Shown piece after piece: positions 47,775 through 57,576 of a stretch of DNA of 64,000 nucleotides. The stretch spans positions 22,933,001-22,997,000 of the forward strand of contig JASXTE010000005.1 of NCBI GenBank assembly GCA_030280995.1, read 5' to 3'. The position numbers and the translations under genes were made by a program. This DNA comes from Hemileia vastatrix (Eukaryota; Basidiomycota; Pucciniomycetes; Pucciniales; Zaghouaniaceae). Positions within the stretch are counted from its first letter, which is position 1, and each line of letters opens with the position of its first letter. The notes under the pieces are model-generated. The model had not been told where the DNA came from, searched no databases, and worked only from the letters and a program-made list of their open reading frames with translations.

Positions 47775-48349
47775 TTAATTTATTTTTATTTTATTTTTAT
47801 ATTTATTTTTATTATTATTAATTTTAATTTTTTAATTTTTTTTTTTTTTTTTTTGATTTTTAAATTTAAAATAAAAGATTTTAGAAAAGATAGTTTTGAA
47901 ATAAAAGTTAAAATTTAATTTTTAAAGAAAGATAAATGAGTGTGAAAAGAAAGATAAAAAAGTAATAAAAATTTTAAAATAAAATTTTAAAAGATGCCCC
48001 CCGGCCATTTGATGAGCCGTACCCTCGACATCATACCCACATCCAAGTGCAACTTGATGTGGTTACACAATTTTGAGAAATTGAAAAGAAAAGAAAATAA
48101 ATGAAAGTTTTTTTTAAAAGATAATTTTTATAATGATGATCACTGGGTGGGCTCCCTCCAATTTATAAAAATGATTAGAGACCACCAGTGAGCATCCCCT
48201 TTACAATAATTCATAATATATATTAAAGAAAAGAAATCACAATCTAACATAAAAAAAATCAAAAACAAAATGAAATATAAAAAAAATCTTGAATCCGGCG
48301 TTGAGAGCGGTGTCTCTTGATTCGTTCCAGTTTATAGTCTTAGTGGACT
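46722..48349 (-). repeat. Covarying hairpin repeats, 3' region of Gypsy-3 (15 copies)
   Basis: Fifteen same-orientation copies of a 4-bp stem, 6-nt loop hairpin followed by TTTAAACTGG-like sequence on the sense (minus) strand, at 46722, 46793, 46833, 46939, 46997, 47037, 47082, 47122, 47188, 47261, 47336, 47413, 47486, 47559 and 48327. Stems are AGTC/GACT or GGTC/GACC with loops such as CACCAA, CTCCAA and CACTAT. From 47188 to 47581 they form a tandem array with a period near 74 bp. Poly-T and TTTTAA tracts (about 47700-47870) follow. Confidence 0.9.
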
Positions 48350-48680
48350 TCCTAAAATTAAAAGACAAAGCCAGGATTCAACTAGAAACAGGGAAAATTT
48401 TGGAAACGAACATTATGGGGTAATTGTGTATAGAGCAGCCAGCCCATCAATTACCCCCACACTTTCCAATATTAAATTAAGAAGGTTCCCCTTTGAACAC
48501 TTCTTCCAATAAATTTTAAAAAAAAAAAATTTCCAACACTATCTTCACCCATATTTTAAGAATTTTAAGTTTTTGAAAATTTCAAAGAAGATCTTCTTGA
48601 ATTTCGTTAAGTTTCATCATAGTTTCGTCGACCATATACAGTGTAACGATAGTAAAGTATTTTGATAAAAAAAAGAAGAT

Positions 48681-48947
48681 AGTTTATCCTCGTTGCAAAG
48701 GTATAAAATTTGATAAATGTCATTTAAAATTGTAGTTTATCCTCATTTCGGAGTTCGTCCATATAATTTCATAAATGTCATAGTTTATCCTCATTGTGGA
48801 GGTCGATAAGAGATTTTTTTTATAAACATCATAGTTTATCCTCATTGCGGAGGAATCCATAAAGTTTCATTGATATCATAGTTTATCCTCATTGCGGAGG
48901 AATCCATAAAATTTCATCAATATCATAGTTTATCCTCATTGCGGAGG
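48681..48947 (-). repeat. Covarying hairpin repeats near integrase end (6 copies)
   Basis: Six copies at 48681, 48733, 48782, 48832, 48880 and 48927 with the other stem class, CCTC/GAGG, loops such as CGCAAT, followed by ATAAACTA. The last overlaps the final codons of the integrase frame (RNEDKL, stop). Confidence 0.9.
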
Positions 48948-49984
48948 AATACTTCGGCACTCCTGGTGCCTCTAGGATAGAACCGTTTCACTTGATCGGC
49001 CGCTACCCTCTTCTTCAATACAACTCCATCCAACTCTTCTAGCACATATGAACCGCCGGAAACTTGCTCCTTGATTTTATACGGTCCATTCCACCTATCT
49101 GCAAACATCTTTCCCCATTGACTTTCCAAACTCCTATTATACACCAGGACCATATCACCTGGGTTCAAAGGTTTCCTTAATCGATGTGCCAACCGCTCAT
49201 CCCAATATTTGACTGATTGATTTTGGATCTTCATCATCCGCGAATATGCCTTTTCTAAATATTCTTCTTTCTTTTCTAGCTGCATCATTCTTGCACACAA
49301 TAATTCTTCAGTAGTTTTGACCGTGTCCCAGTCAACTCCAAGATATGATTCAGCTTCTAAATCAACCGGTAAAACTGCTTTCTGTCCAAAAACAAGTTCA
49401 TAAGGTGAAAATCCGGTCGTCCTTTTGGCAGTGATTCGATCAGCAAATAAAACTAAAGGTAAATAGTGCCTCCACTTTTCGGCACTTGTCCCACACATTT
49501 TAACTAAAGCATCCTTAATAACTTGATGCCCTCTTTCAACCATGCCTTCAGCTTCAGGATAATATGGGGTTGCTACCCTAACCTTTGATCCAACTTTCAA
49601 TACGGCCTCTTTAAACTCTGTCCCAAATTCAGAACCTCCATCTACCGTCACCAACTTCATCACCCCATACCTATATACCCAATTATTCAAGAAAAATTCT
49701 GCCACATTTTTGGCAGTTAAATTAATAAGAGGCGCTGCCTCTACCCAACCAGATAAATCATCTCTGGCCACAATTAAATATTTATACCTTCCCTCTTTTA
49801 TATGAACGGCATCTAAACTAACTCTTCCAAAGAGCGTATATTCACCGGTCGCGCGTCCAGGTTCTTTTGGCCTTAAATAACTTCGTCTTTGACATTCTTC
49901 GCATGACTGAACCCACTGTTTAACAGCCATCTTCATGCCAGGCCACCAAAATCGATCAGAAATTCTTCTAAATGTTTTTCCAAC
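48923..49984 (-). CDS. Gypsy-3 integrase (end of pol)
   Basis: In frame with the upstream pol segment, from which a single TGA (49988-49990) separates it; the expected residue there is Arg, so CGA to TGA is likely. Seventeen codons after the stop lead into WWPGMKMAVKQWVQSCEECQ, the Cys pair of the HHCC zinc finger whose His residues lie before the stop. The catalytic core has VSLDAVHI, LVTVDGGSEFG and YYPEAEGMVERGHQVIKD (D, D, E). The C-terminal part (KPLNPGDMVLVYNRS, ADRWNGPYKI) is the SH3-like domain; no chromodomain follows. It joins a cDNA copy into the genome. Expression needs readthrough of the stop. Confidence 0.92.
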   Translation of the reverse strand, partial: VGKTFRRISDRFWWPGMKMAVKQWVQSCEECQRRSYLRPKEPGRATGEYTLFGRVSLDAVHIKEGRYKYLIVARDDLSGWVEAAPLINLTAKNVAEFFLNNWVYRYGVMKLVTVDGGSEFGTEFKEAVLKVGSKVRVATPYYPEAEGMVERGHQVIKDALVKMCGTSAEKWRHYLPLVLFADRITAKRTTGFSPYELVFGQKAVLPVDLEAESYLGVDWDTVKTTEELLCARMMQLEKKEEYLEKAYSRMMKIQNQSVKYWDERLAHRLRKPLNPGDMVLVYNRSLESQWGKMFADRWNGPYKIKEQVSGGSYVLEELDGVVLKKRVAADQVKRFYPRGTRSAEVFLRNEDKL

Positions 49985-49987
49985 GCC

Positions 49988-52900
49988 TCAATCCCCGAGA
50001 TCTTCATGCAGTGATTTCAAAACTAATTCTTGCCCCTTCTGTTGAGTTATAACTACTTGAGGATTTGGATACCTTCTCCTCATTAAACGTCGACCAGATA
50101 GGTAAAACGTAGATGACTTCCTCTTGATAGCCACCCATTCATCGTCTTCACAATCTTCTGGCCTCTCTAAAGTCAACAAATATTTGACTAACAAAAAATA
50201 AAAACCAGTCTGACCCCAGACTTCATCTTGAAAATCGATTAATATAACATCAATAGGGACTTCTCTATCACCAATATCACCTGCACATGAATGAGCCAAT
50301 AATTGTTGACCCCTAAATAAATCTTTAATTGAGCTATGTCGTCGTTTTTCTTCTGAACCTTTGGATCCTTCGAAAACTGTATTTGAAAATACCTCTTTCT
50401 CTTTATCCACCCTTTTATTTAAATTCTCTAATTCTCCAACATATACACCATTCCTTAATTTACTACTATCCCACACTACCAATCCATCTTCCTCTACATA
50501 CACCACATCTTCTTCTACCTCCTCTCTGCCGAATTTATCTACACCTTTTTCAACACCTTTTTTAACATAAAAACTATTTTCCAGTTTATCCTCTTGGTGG
50601 AGGTCATCATCATCATAATCTAAACACAATAGTCCTGCCAGTTTAACCTCATGGGGGAGGTATGGAAAGTCTTCAGCTCCTTTAGTGCTGGCTTTGATAA
50701 TAGGTATATCTTCATCGAACTCTTCTGAGTCTGAATCTTCTTCAGTGGGTGGTCTCCTTGATAAACCATCTGGCATAGTAAAAGTTTTGCCAGGCTTATG
50801 AACTAAATCAAATGAAAAATGTTGAATAAAAGCTACCCATCTCGTCATGGGTGCATTCGGTAAACTTGGGGAATTAATCATCTGGATTAACGATTTCGCA
50901 TCCACTTGCAACTCAAAATGTTGCCCCCACAAAAGATGCTGAAGTTTCTTCAGTATTTTCGCCACACCACATAATTCCAATTTCGGTTGAGAATATCTTG
51001 ATTCGACCTCAGTAAATACTACAGATTCATACCTAACTGGCCTGATGTAACCAGCTTTATCCATCTGAGACAAAACCGCCCCAGCTGCAATCTGACTTGA
51101 ATCAATTGCTAAATAAATTCTGCCAGCATCTTTTCCATAATCCAACTTGTGCAGGACTAAATCCTTCCCCACAACCTCCTTCAACTTCACAAACGCCTTC
51201 TCACACTCTTCATCCCACTCCCAGTCTGCATCCTTTCTCGTTAACCGTCTCAATGGAGCTGCCAATGAAGAAAAGTCCTTGATAAACATTCTAACATATA
51301 CGCAAACGCCTAAAAACCCTCTAACTTCGGTCGTATTCTTGGGTCTTGGCCAGGACTGAATTTTGTTAACTTTCTTCTTGGACATAATCCTACCCTCTCT
51401 ACATACCACATGGCCTAATATTTCTAAGGCTGGCACACAACATGAAAATTTTGAACCTGAAATAGTTAAACCAGCCTCTTCAATTCGAAACAAGATTCTT
51501 TCTAATGTAATTGCAAATTCCCAAATGAATTTGCGTATCCCGGGATTCTCTTCCAACACCTGGTTATCATAGTCGGTTGTTGGTCCCTTAATTCCTCCAT
51601 CATCTATAAAGATTCCAGCATATTGTGGAATTTCGTCTTGAAGGATCCAAGCCATCTGAGCTTGATAAACTGCAACCGAATTTGTTGCTCCTTGAGGTAA
51701 TCTTGTTAACTGTAAGCGTCCAAGTGGCGTATCGAATGTAGTGAGAGGTCTTGAGTCCGGATGTAACTCTCTCTCATCATATCCACCCATAATATCTCCC
51801 AAACCATAACACACTCTCCCTGCAAACGCTTCAACAAACTCCTCAGCACTAGGTGGTATCCCAGCATCCTTTATTGTAACCCTATTTAATTCCCTAAGAT
51901 CATGAACAACTCTAAGCTTGCCATTTGGTTTCTTGATACAAAATACCGGACTAGAATAACTTGACGTTGATTGCTCATACAGTCCAGTGCGTATCCGTTC
52001 TCTGACAACTTCAATATAAGCTTCTTTTAATGCAGCTGGAATAGGAATCGGTTTCTGCTGCCACGGTTCATGACATACCACAGGAATCTTGTAAGGCTCC
52101 CCATAGGAATGCTTCAACACACCCCTCTCCTCTTCTTCAAAAGCAATGGCCTTCTCTCGCTTGACCATCACATCCAACAACAACTTCTTCTCTTCTCCAG
52201 ACAACCAACCATCAGGTCCAAAATTAACAACACCCAGTCTCTCAAAAGTGATTCTTGACGTCTCAGAAAATTCAGGCGGATTCTTTACCAAGGGACTTTC
52301 ATAAGGATCTCTTGATAACCTTGGTCTTCTCAAAGGTGGATTTAATTCAGCAGGTAGTGGTTCATTAATAGGTCGAACTTTATTTGCTACCTTCTTATAT
52401 TTAGCTGCGTCCACATCTAAATAAACTTGAGGTAAAACATCGCCATTAAAACTTTCATCAAATGAATCTTCTTCATCGTCAGAATCGGAATAAGAAAAAT
52501 TAGAAAAATATTTTATTTCGTTTTTAAATTTTACCCTTTTCTCCTTTCCCTCGTCTAATTTATAAACAGATTTTTCAACACCTTTGCTTCCCTTATCCAA
52601 CAGTAAATCACCCGTAAAGAAAGTCGGCAGTTTAACCTCTTGCTGGAGGACCGGAATTGAATTTTCACAAAAATTATTTTTTTGAGTTTTAATTATACTG
52701 AGATTTTTTATCGGATTTTGATGTAATATTTGCAGTTTACCCTCTTGCTGGAGGTCCAAAATAGAAGGAGATAATTGCAGTTTAACCTCTTGCTGGAGGT
52801 CCATAAACATACCCTTCCAATTTTTATCCAACCTAATTTGGCCCATTTTGCCTTTTTCACCGTTTTTAAATTTAATAGAAAAACCGGGTAAATCCAATAA

Positions 52901-53077
52901 ACATATAGAAAAGTCCAAAACGTATTTGCACTCCAAAGTAATATTAACAGAAAATAATTGAGAATCCACTTGAATTATCTCCAAGTGAGCTGACCTATTG
53001 CAATCCGGGATCTCATCCTGAGGAGAGATTACAACATTAGAGCGATCAGCCCCTGCTACCCCAAAAAATGAGGGCAT
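49988..53077 (-). CDS. Gypsy-3 pol: RT and RNase H
   Basis: 1029 residues from Met 53077. The N-terminal 300 residues are not recognisable as an aspartic protease: I see no DSG/DTG. They contain three LQQE(V/G)KL repeats near residues 94, 108 and 144 that are encoded by the hairpin repeat. RT spans about 330-560 with SSPVFCIKKPNGKLRVVHDL, LTRLPQGATNS and the catalytic FIDD near 490. RNase H follows with LAIDSS (about 655), KLELCGVAK, LQVDAKSL and MPDGLSRRP (about 770). Two more hairpin-encoded stretches (PHEVKL, HQEDKL) follow in an acidic linker. The frame ends at SLHEDLGD, at the in-frame TGA inside the integrase zinc finger. Confidence 0.92.
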   Translation of the reverse strand: MPSFFGVAGADRSNVVISPQDEIPDCNRSAHLEIIQVDSQLFSVNITLECKYVLDFSICLLDLPGFSIKFKNGEKGKMGQIRLDKNWKGMFMDLQQEVKLQLSPSILDLQQEGKLQILHQNPIKNLSIIKTQKNNFCENSIPVLQQEVKLPTFFTGDLLLDKGSKGVEKSVYKLDEGKEKRVKFKNEIKYFSNFSYSDSDDEEDSFDESFNGDVLPQVYLDVDAAKYKKVANKVRPINEPLPAELNPPLRRPRLSRDPYESPLVKNPPEFSETSRITFERLGVVNFGPDGWLSGEEKKLLLDVMVKREKAIAFEEEERGVLKHSYGEPYKIPVVCHEPWQQKPIPIPAALKEAYIEVVRERIRTGLYEQSTSSYSSPVFCIKKPNGKLRVVHDLRELNRVTIKDAGIPPSAEEFVEAFAGRVCYGLGDIMGGYDERELHPDSRPLTTFDTPLGRLQLTRLPQGATNSVAVYQAQMAWILQDEIPQYAGIFIDDGGIKGPTTDYDNQVLEENPGIRKFIWEFAITLERILFRIEEAGLTISGSKFSCCVPALEILGHVVCREGRIMSKKKVNKIQSWPRPKNTTEVRGFLGVCVYVRMFIKDFSSLAAPLRRLTRKDADWEWDEECEKAFVKLKEVVGKDLVLHKLDYGKDAGRIYLAIDSSQIAAGAVLSQMDKAGYIRPVRYESVVFTEVESRYSQPKLELCGVAKILKKLQHLLWGQHFELQVDAKSLIQMINSPSLPNAPMTRWVAFIQHFSFDLVHKPGKTFTMPDGLSRRPPTEEDSDSEEFDEDIPIIKASTKGAEDFPYLPHEVKLAGLLCLDYDDDDLHQEDKLENSFYVKKGVEKGVDKFGREEVEEDVVYVEEDGLVVWDSSKLRNGVYVGELENLNKRVDKEKEVFSNTVFEGSKGSEEKRRHSSIKDLFRGQQLLAHSCAGDIGDREVPIDVILIDFQDEVWGQTGFYFLLVKYLLTLERPEDCEDDEWVAIKRKSSTFYLSGRRLMRRRYPNPQVVITQQKGQELVLKSLHEDLGD

Positions 53078-53147
53078 CCATAATAATTTGAATCCTAAAA
53101 AAAATTGAAGACATAACGATAAAAGAAAATTTCAGCCCAGTTTAGGT

Positions 53148-53169
53148 AGTTTATCCTCATTTCGGAGGA
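53148..53169 (-). promoter_or_regulatory. Hairpin repeat at the gag/pol junction
   Basis: On the sense strand CCTC, CGAAAT, GAGG, then ATAAACTA, starting just after the gag stop codon. It is one of the 27 dispersed copies, and the only one I see between the two genes. Confidence 0.75.
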
Positions 53170-53170
53170 A

Positions 53171-54352
53171 TTATATTCTTGATATCCCCTGGAGATAATC
53201 CATAATTTTGCCCCAAGGGCTTATCCACCGATTCCATAAAACCCAAAAATAAACCCCCATAATTTGTCCTACCATTGGACATAAAAAATAAACAACCCTT
53301 TTCCAAAATATGAGTGCATCCAATTTATGCACTCTATTATCAAATACCACTACACTCTTTATTAGTGCAGGGAAAACCATATCCTCCTTAACAATCTCTC
53401 CCTGAGATTGTAACAAATCCACCATATCCATATCTTCATTGCAGACAGTCTCTGCTTCTGAAGACAAAAACTGAGGCGAAAAATCCTCTAAATCTGATTC
53501 CAAATCATTCAACACAAAATTATCCCCATCATCCAAAATTTTGTCATTAATGACAACAATATCTTCATCTTCAAAAATCTCTTCTTTCCAAACAGAAGAG
53601 TCAACAAAAATAATATCTTCAGGCTGGAAAAAATCTTCAGGAATGGCTGAATCCGAAATTTCATCAGTAACTAGTTCTTTTACACCATCCTCTTCTATCT
53701 CTTGAGCGACCTCAGTGTCTTCTCCAGAGTCCAAATCAACAGAATTATGAGTATCCAGATGTTCTAAAATAGCCTTCTTTAGCACCTCCATACCAGGAAT
53801 CCTAGTTTCTCCATCGGGAAGATCCTTCATTAAATTTGCATTAATAAGCACCATCAAAACATCTTTCTTAACCTTTTCCCCCATAGCATCCCAAAAAATA
53901 TACTTTGATGCATTATCATGAAATAAAATTTCATACTCCAACAAATAATCCAGAACCACCTGAAATTCAACCATAAACTGATGATACTGATGCAGAGATG
54001 TTACACCACCTTTTGATTCCCATTTCCTAGATATATCCTTTAGATCCTCCAATGAATAAACTTTTGGCCACCTTTTTTCCATTTCCATCTTGAGCTTTCT
54101 CCAATCTTGATCTTTATAACCATCCATAGAAATAACCTCCTTTTCCACCTCTCTGTCGAAAATAAAGAACCTAATCTGCTTCACCATATCCAAAGGTAAA
54201 GCACCATCAATCGCAGCTGCAGTTTCATACCTATGTAAAAATCCTTCTAAATCATCTCCAGAAAACTTGGGCCCAACCCAAGATACAATCCTTACTGATG
54301 CCCTAACAGGTACACCAGCAGCCAACACAGCAGTTCCACTAGTAGAAGACAT
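53171..54352 (-). CDS. Gypsy-3 gag
   Basis: 393 residues from MSSTSGTAV; an upstream Met at 54379 would add nine. The capsid-like region has SWVGPKFSGDDLEGFLHRYE, DWRKLKMEMEKRWPKVYSLE and LHQYHQFMVEFQ, typical of retrotransposon gag helices. The C-terminal half is very acidic, with a hydrophobic end. There is no Cx2Cx4Hx4C zinc knuckle, the usual RNA-packaging module. The stop TAA is followed after two bases by a copy of the hairpin repeat, and pol begins 96 nt downstream in the same frame, with one further TGA between. Intact and probably expressible. Confidence 0.88.
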   Translation of the reverse strand: MSSTSGTAVLAAGVPVRASVRIVSWVGPKFSGDDLEGFLHRYETAAAIDGALPLDMVKQIRFFIFDREVEKEVISMDGYKDQDWRKLKMEMEKRWPKVYSLEDLKDISRKWESKGGVTSLHQYHQFMVEFQVVLDYLLEYEILFHDNASKYIFWDAMGEKVKKDVLMVLINANLMKDLPDGETRIPGMEVLKKAILEHLDTHNSVDLDSGEDTEVAQEIEEDGVKELVTDEISDSAIPEDFFQPEDIIFVDSSVWKEEIFEDEDIVVINDKILDDGDNFVLNDLESDLEDFSPQFLSSEAETVCNEDMDMVDLLQSQGEIVKEDMVFPALIKSVVVFDNRVHKLDALIFWKRVVYFLCPMVGQIMGVYFWVLWNRWISPWGKIMDYLQGISRI

Positions 54353-54379
54353 CCCAAAACATAAGAAAAGCGTTAACAA

Positions 54380-54509
54380 CCGTTAAAATAACAAGCCTCT
54401 TGCAGGCCAATAACAAAAATCCAATTAGAGTTCCAGAAAATAAGCCTCTTGCAGGCTAAGAAAGTCCTAGATCCAAGTAAGTCTTTAAAGAAAGCTAGAG
54501 AATTCGAAA
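54380..54509 (-). other. Gypsy-3 leader with two small stem-loops
   Basis: Between the primer-binding site and gag. Two copies of a GCCTGCAAGAGGC-type stem-loop (near 54391-54403 and 54444-54458) resemble the CCTC/GAGG hairpins but lack the TAAACTG tail. Confidence 0.55.
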
Positions 54510-54526
54510 CCCCACGTTGGGCGCCA
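54510..54526 (-). promoter_or_regulatory. Gypsy-3 primer-binding site, tRNA-Lys type
   Basis: The sense strand reads TGGCGCCCAACGTGGGG two bases inside the 5' LTR. This is the known primer-binding sequence complementary to the 3' end of a lysine tRNA used by several retroviruses and retrotransposons. Confidence 0.8.
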
Positions 54527-54528
54527 AC

Positions 54529-55693
54529 TATGGTAAGGTAAACTCTTACAGTCGCCTTGCTGTAAGCAGAATCCGGAGGAGATATGTGGATTTAGCTGAA
54601 AACCCCGTCCTTCCAATAAAAATAACAAAATGGGAATTCTAAATCACTAAGCTAACCAATCTACTTGAATCTGATTGATAAAATAATGAAACTCTAAAAT
54701 AATTAACGCTTATTGAGATTTAAAGAAAGTGGCTGTTGATAAAAGAAATACTGATAACAACAATTAAGGTGTACCAGTGAAAGATCTGAAAAGATTGACT
54801 TTTATGTTTTTATAATAATTTGAATTTTTATGAGACAGCAATAATCAAGTCCCAGCGATGAAGACCTTTCTAAAGATACCCTATATGAAGTGTGATTTAA
54901 ATTGTTGAATTGTATTTCTAAAATGTTATGTAAAAATAATAAATGTTATAAGGGTATTACAAATTTATTTAATTTGTTGAGTAATAAAAAATGAGACTGT
55001 GGTAGTTAATGATTAAGCTGTATGATCTGTCCCCTCTTCTCAATTTTGAGTTTGAGAAGCGCTTAAGTATTCCTAGTCACGTGCCTAAGTTTTCCCCTCC
55101 AGAGCTCTTCCAGAGTCAATCCGGAGCCCGTACGGAGTCCGTACGGAGCCGGAACGGAGTCCGAACGGAGTCCGTACGGAGCCAAAGCGGAGTCCGTGCG
55201 GAGTCGAAACGGAGTCCGTCCGGACTTCCGGACTCAATTTAGAACCTTAAAACTATAATAAAAAATCTAGAAAAATTACACATAATAGAGCTACTTCCCC
55301 TTTACATACCAAACTAATTTTCGTAGTCTGCGCAGCTCTAATTACCCCGTGAAAATTCATCAAAGTTAAGTAATTTTTGAAAACGTAAATATTTCTATAA
55401 AACTTTAAAATTCATTTAAAAATATAAGAAAAATAGTAAAAATTCTGGGAAAATTTCCCAAGGTTCTTGAGTGACTTGACTTGATACTTAGAAATTTTCA
55501 GACCGTAAAAATAAGTTTTCTTAGTAAAATAAATTGTTTTTGTGTAGGCATTCGCTCGTGACCAATTTCTTCATATTTTAAACTCCAATAAATTAAATAA
55601 AACCCTTTTATAAAAAATAATAACATCAATCTTGCATGCCGTGATAACTCCATTTACATACTTAGGTGCCGTACTAAACTTTAGGCTACCACA
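54529..55693 (-). repeat. LTR-delta, 5' LTR of Gypsy-3
   Basis: Same length as the 3' LTR. The nine-unit 11-bp minisatellite is at 55123-55221 with a different unit order. Single-base differences from the 3' LTR are visible near 55580 and 55626. Confidence 0.92.
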
Positions 55694-56087
55694 ACATATG
55701 ACCTAAAATAAGCAGAAAAACAAAGTTTATAGGCTATTAAGAGGTTATAACCCACTTATAGACCTAAATATACATAATATAACTACATATTTCACTGAAT
55801 ATGAGGTTTATGTATACATATAAGCTTATGTATGTCTATAATTACTTAATATCACTTAGGATAAGTATATTATGACTCCATTAACACCTTAATAAGTATT
55901 ATTAGGCTATTGATAAGCTATTTAAACTACTATAAGCTATATAATAGTGTAATAATTATATATATATGTATTATAAACATATATATAAGTGTTTTAACCT
56001 TATTTTTAAGATATAAGCTTAATGTATTTAATGTTATCTTACTTTAAACATAAGAATGACTCATTTCTGGAGATACCTAGGCTGAAA

Positions 56088-57576
56088 ATTCACCTGTTTC
56101 ATTTCTATTCTCTCCCCTTTCCTTTTGCTCATCATCCTTTTAACTTTATTTGCTTTTGATTCCTTCAAACCTGAACTTTTACTCTTCTCACCCTTCCTCA
56201 CCTGTTTTGCTCACACTCCATCCTCTTCCCTTTCACTTTTCAGCACATTTCACCCCTTTATATCCAATCATGACCCTTCTAACTCTTTCTTTTTCCTCTT
56301 TCTAACCCACCCCACCCCTTCCGATTGCCACATTACTCCACCACATCCTTTGGCTCCCAGTCCACACCACCATACCTCACTCACTACCACTTCCACCCCC
56401 TTTCTAACCTTTTTTATCCCCCACCACCTCTTTTTCTTTTTGTCTCACCCTAACTCTATTGCTCTTCAATAAAATCCACCATCCACACTTTCCAACTCCT
56501 CCCTTTTACTTTCTACCTTACCTCTTTCACTCTAAAGTGAGTAAAAGAGTGAGTTCAAGGAAGGGAAGATGGAGAGGTGTGGAGAGGCAACCACAAAGTG
56601 TGAAGATGAAATATAACAGGTAAGAGAGAATTAAAATGAGTATAAGGGGGAAGATTTAACAGGGGAAGAACATGATATGGTCCAGAAATTGAAGGAAAAA
56701 ATATGGAAGGAGAATTTCAAAATAAATCAAATAATATATATATATATATATATATAACATAAGAAGGAATGGGAATGGGTTATATCCTGAAACCAAAAAA
56801 AATAAAACCCAAATTCTAGTGTACTAATTATTAGACATATGGTTCATCATCATAAAATTCCACCCTTAATATTTTGATTTATTGAAGAAGAAGGAAATTT
56901 ATTATTTAAAAATAATAGTGTCCATATCTTTTTTTCACTTTATTAAAAAAATGATATGTACTAATTATATAAATGAAACCTCTAAATTAATGTATTTTAA
57001 TTATATTTGAAAGAAATTTTTAGCTTTCAAAAATATTTTAAAGCTTGAAAAAATTGATAATTCCTCATCATAATATTAGAATAAATATATTTATTTACAA
57101 AAATTTTAATGATGAAATCCAATGAAAAAGATCAGTAAACTACATATTTTCTCTTCAAAAACTTCTTATGATATTAAGTAATCTCTCTATATATTGATAG
57201 CTCCACATACTTATGTGAATATGTAAAAAAGCTTTTGATTTGATTTACATGAGAAATTTACTATTACATATGAATTCATAAAGCAGAAGCACATTATTTT
57301 TAAAATCTTATCCATTATCCAGTCTGTTAATGTTATATACTTCACTCATATTAACATTCCTTTTATAATTAGAGTAAGTCAGACTACAAGACTTTTTGCA
57401 ATAATGATCAGCTGTGCTTCAATAAGTATTCAACTTGTCTTTGAGTTAATTTCAGAGAGGTTCCAAGCTTGATTGTTGGTTTTTTCATCACTGCCTCATT
57501 ATGTGCTCAATTAAATATGAATTCGGGTTCAAGGTTGCAAACTTTATAAAAAGTCTGCCCCCCATATTGCATGGTG
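56088..57576. other. Interior of G, right part, no gene
   Basis: 56100-56530 is pyrimidine-rich; its 115-residue ORF is Ser/Pro/His/Phe-rich low complexity without a domain. An (AT)n microsatellite lies near 56731-56755. The rest is AT-rich up to the right TIR of G. Confidence 0.5.

Larger units (their letters stand above)
44884..55693 (-). mobile_element. Gypsy-3: young Ty3/Gypsy-like retrotransposon
   Basis: Minus-strand element of 10.8 kb: 5' LTR 54529-55693, primer-binding site, gag, pol, a 2.9-kb 3' noncoding region, polypurine tract, 3' LTR 44884-46048. Both LTRs are 1165 bp and differ by very few substitutions plus a rearranged minisatellite. ACAT duplicates the target: the intact LTR-beta at 26876 lets the empty site be read. 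Base composition is less AT-rich than the surroundings, gag is intact and pol has one stop, so insertion was recent. It has no chromodomain and no gag zinc knuckle that I can see, unlike Gypsy-1, -2 and -4. Confidence 0.93.
44117..56087 (+). mobile_element. Solo LTR-beta split by Gypsy-3
   Basis: The left part 44117-44883 and right part 55694-56087 together match 26099-27274. The start is TGTCAGTGTATC and the end GGCTGAAA, a mutated GCCGACA. Flanks CTTCA (44112-44116) and ATTCA (56088-56092) look like a 5-bp duplication with one change. The hydrophobic ORF at 44557-44883 lies wholly inside this LTR and is not a gene. Confidence 0.85.
39875..57576. mobile_element. Element G: TIR element inserted in relic F
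   Basis: Ends are CACCATGCAATAT on the left and the exact complement on the right, followed inward by G-runs (TTGGGGGGG and GGGGGGC). ATT lies directly outside both ends; joining the flanks at one ATT restores a sequence that aligns with B (CAACATTTTGACCAGGCATG-like), so this is a 3-bp duplication. Without nested insertions G is about 4.6 kb, AT-rich, with no recognisable coding region. It shares its ends and one internal hairpin with the H segment of element A. Confidence 0.75.

Noticed and set aside
56125..56472. 115-residue Ser/Pro/Phe-rich ORF
   Set aside because: Low-complexity pyrimidine-rich DNA inside element G; no signal-peptide-plus-domain organisation or homologous copy to support it.
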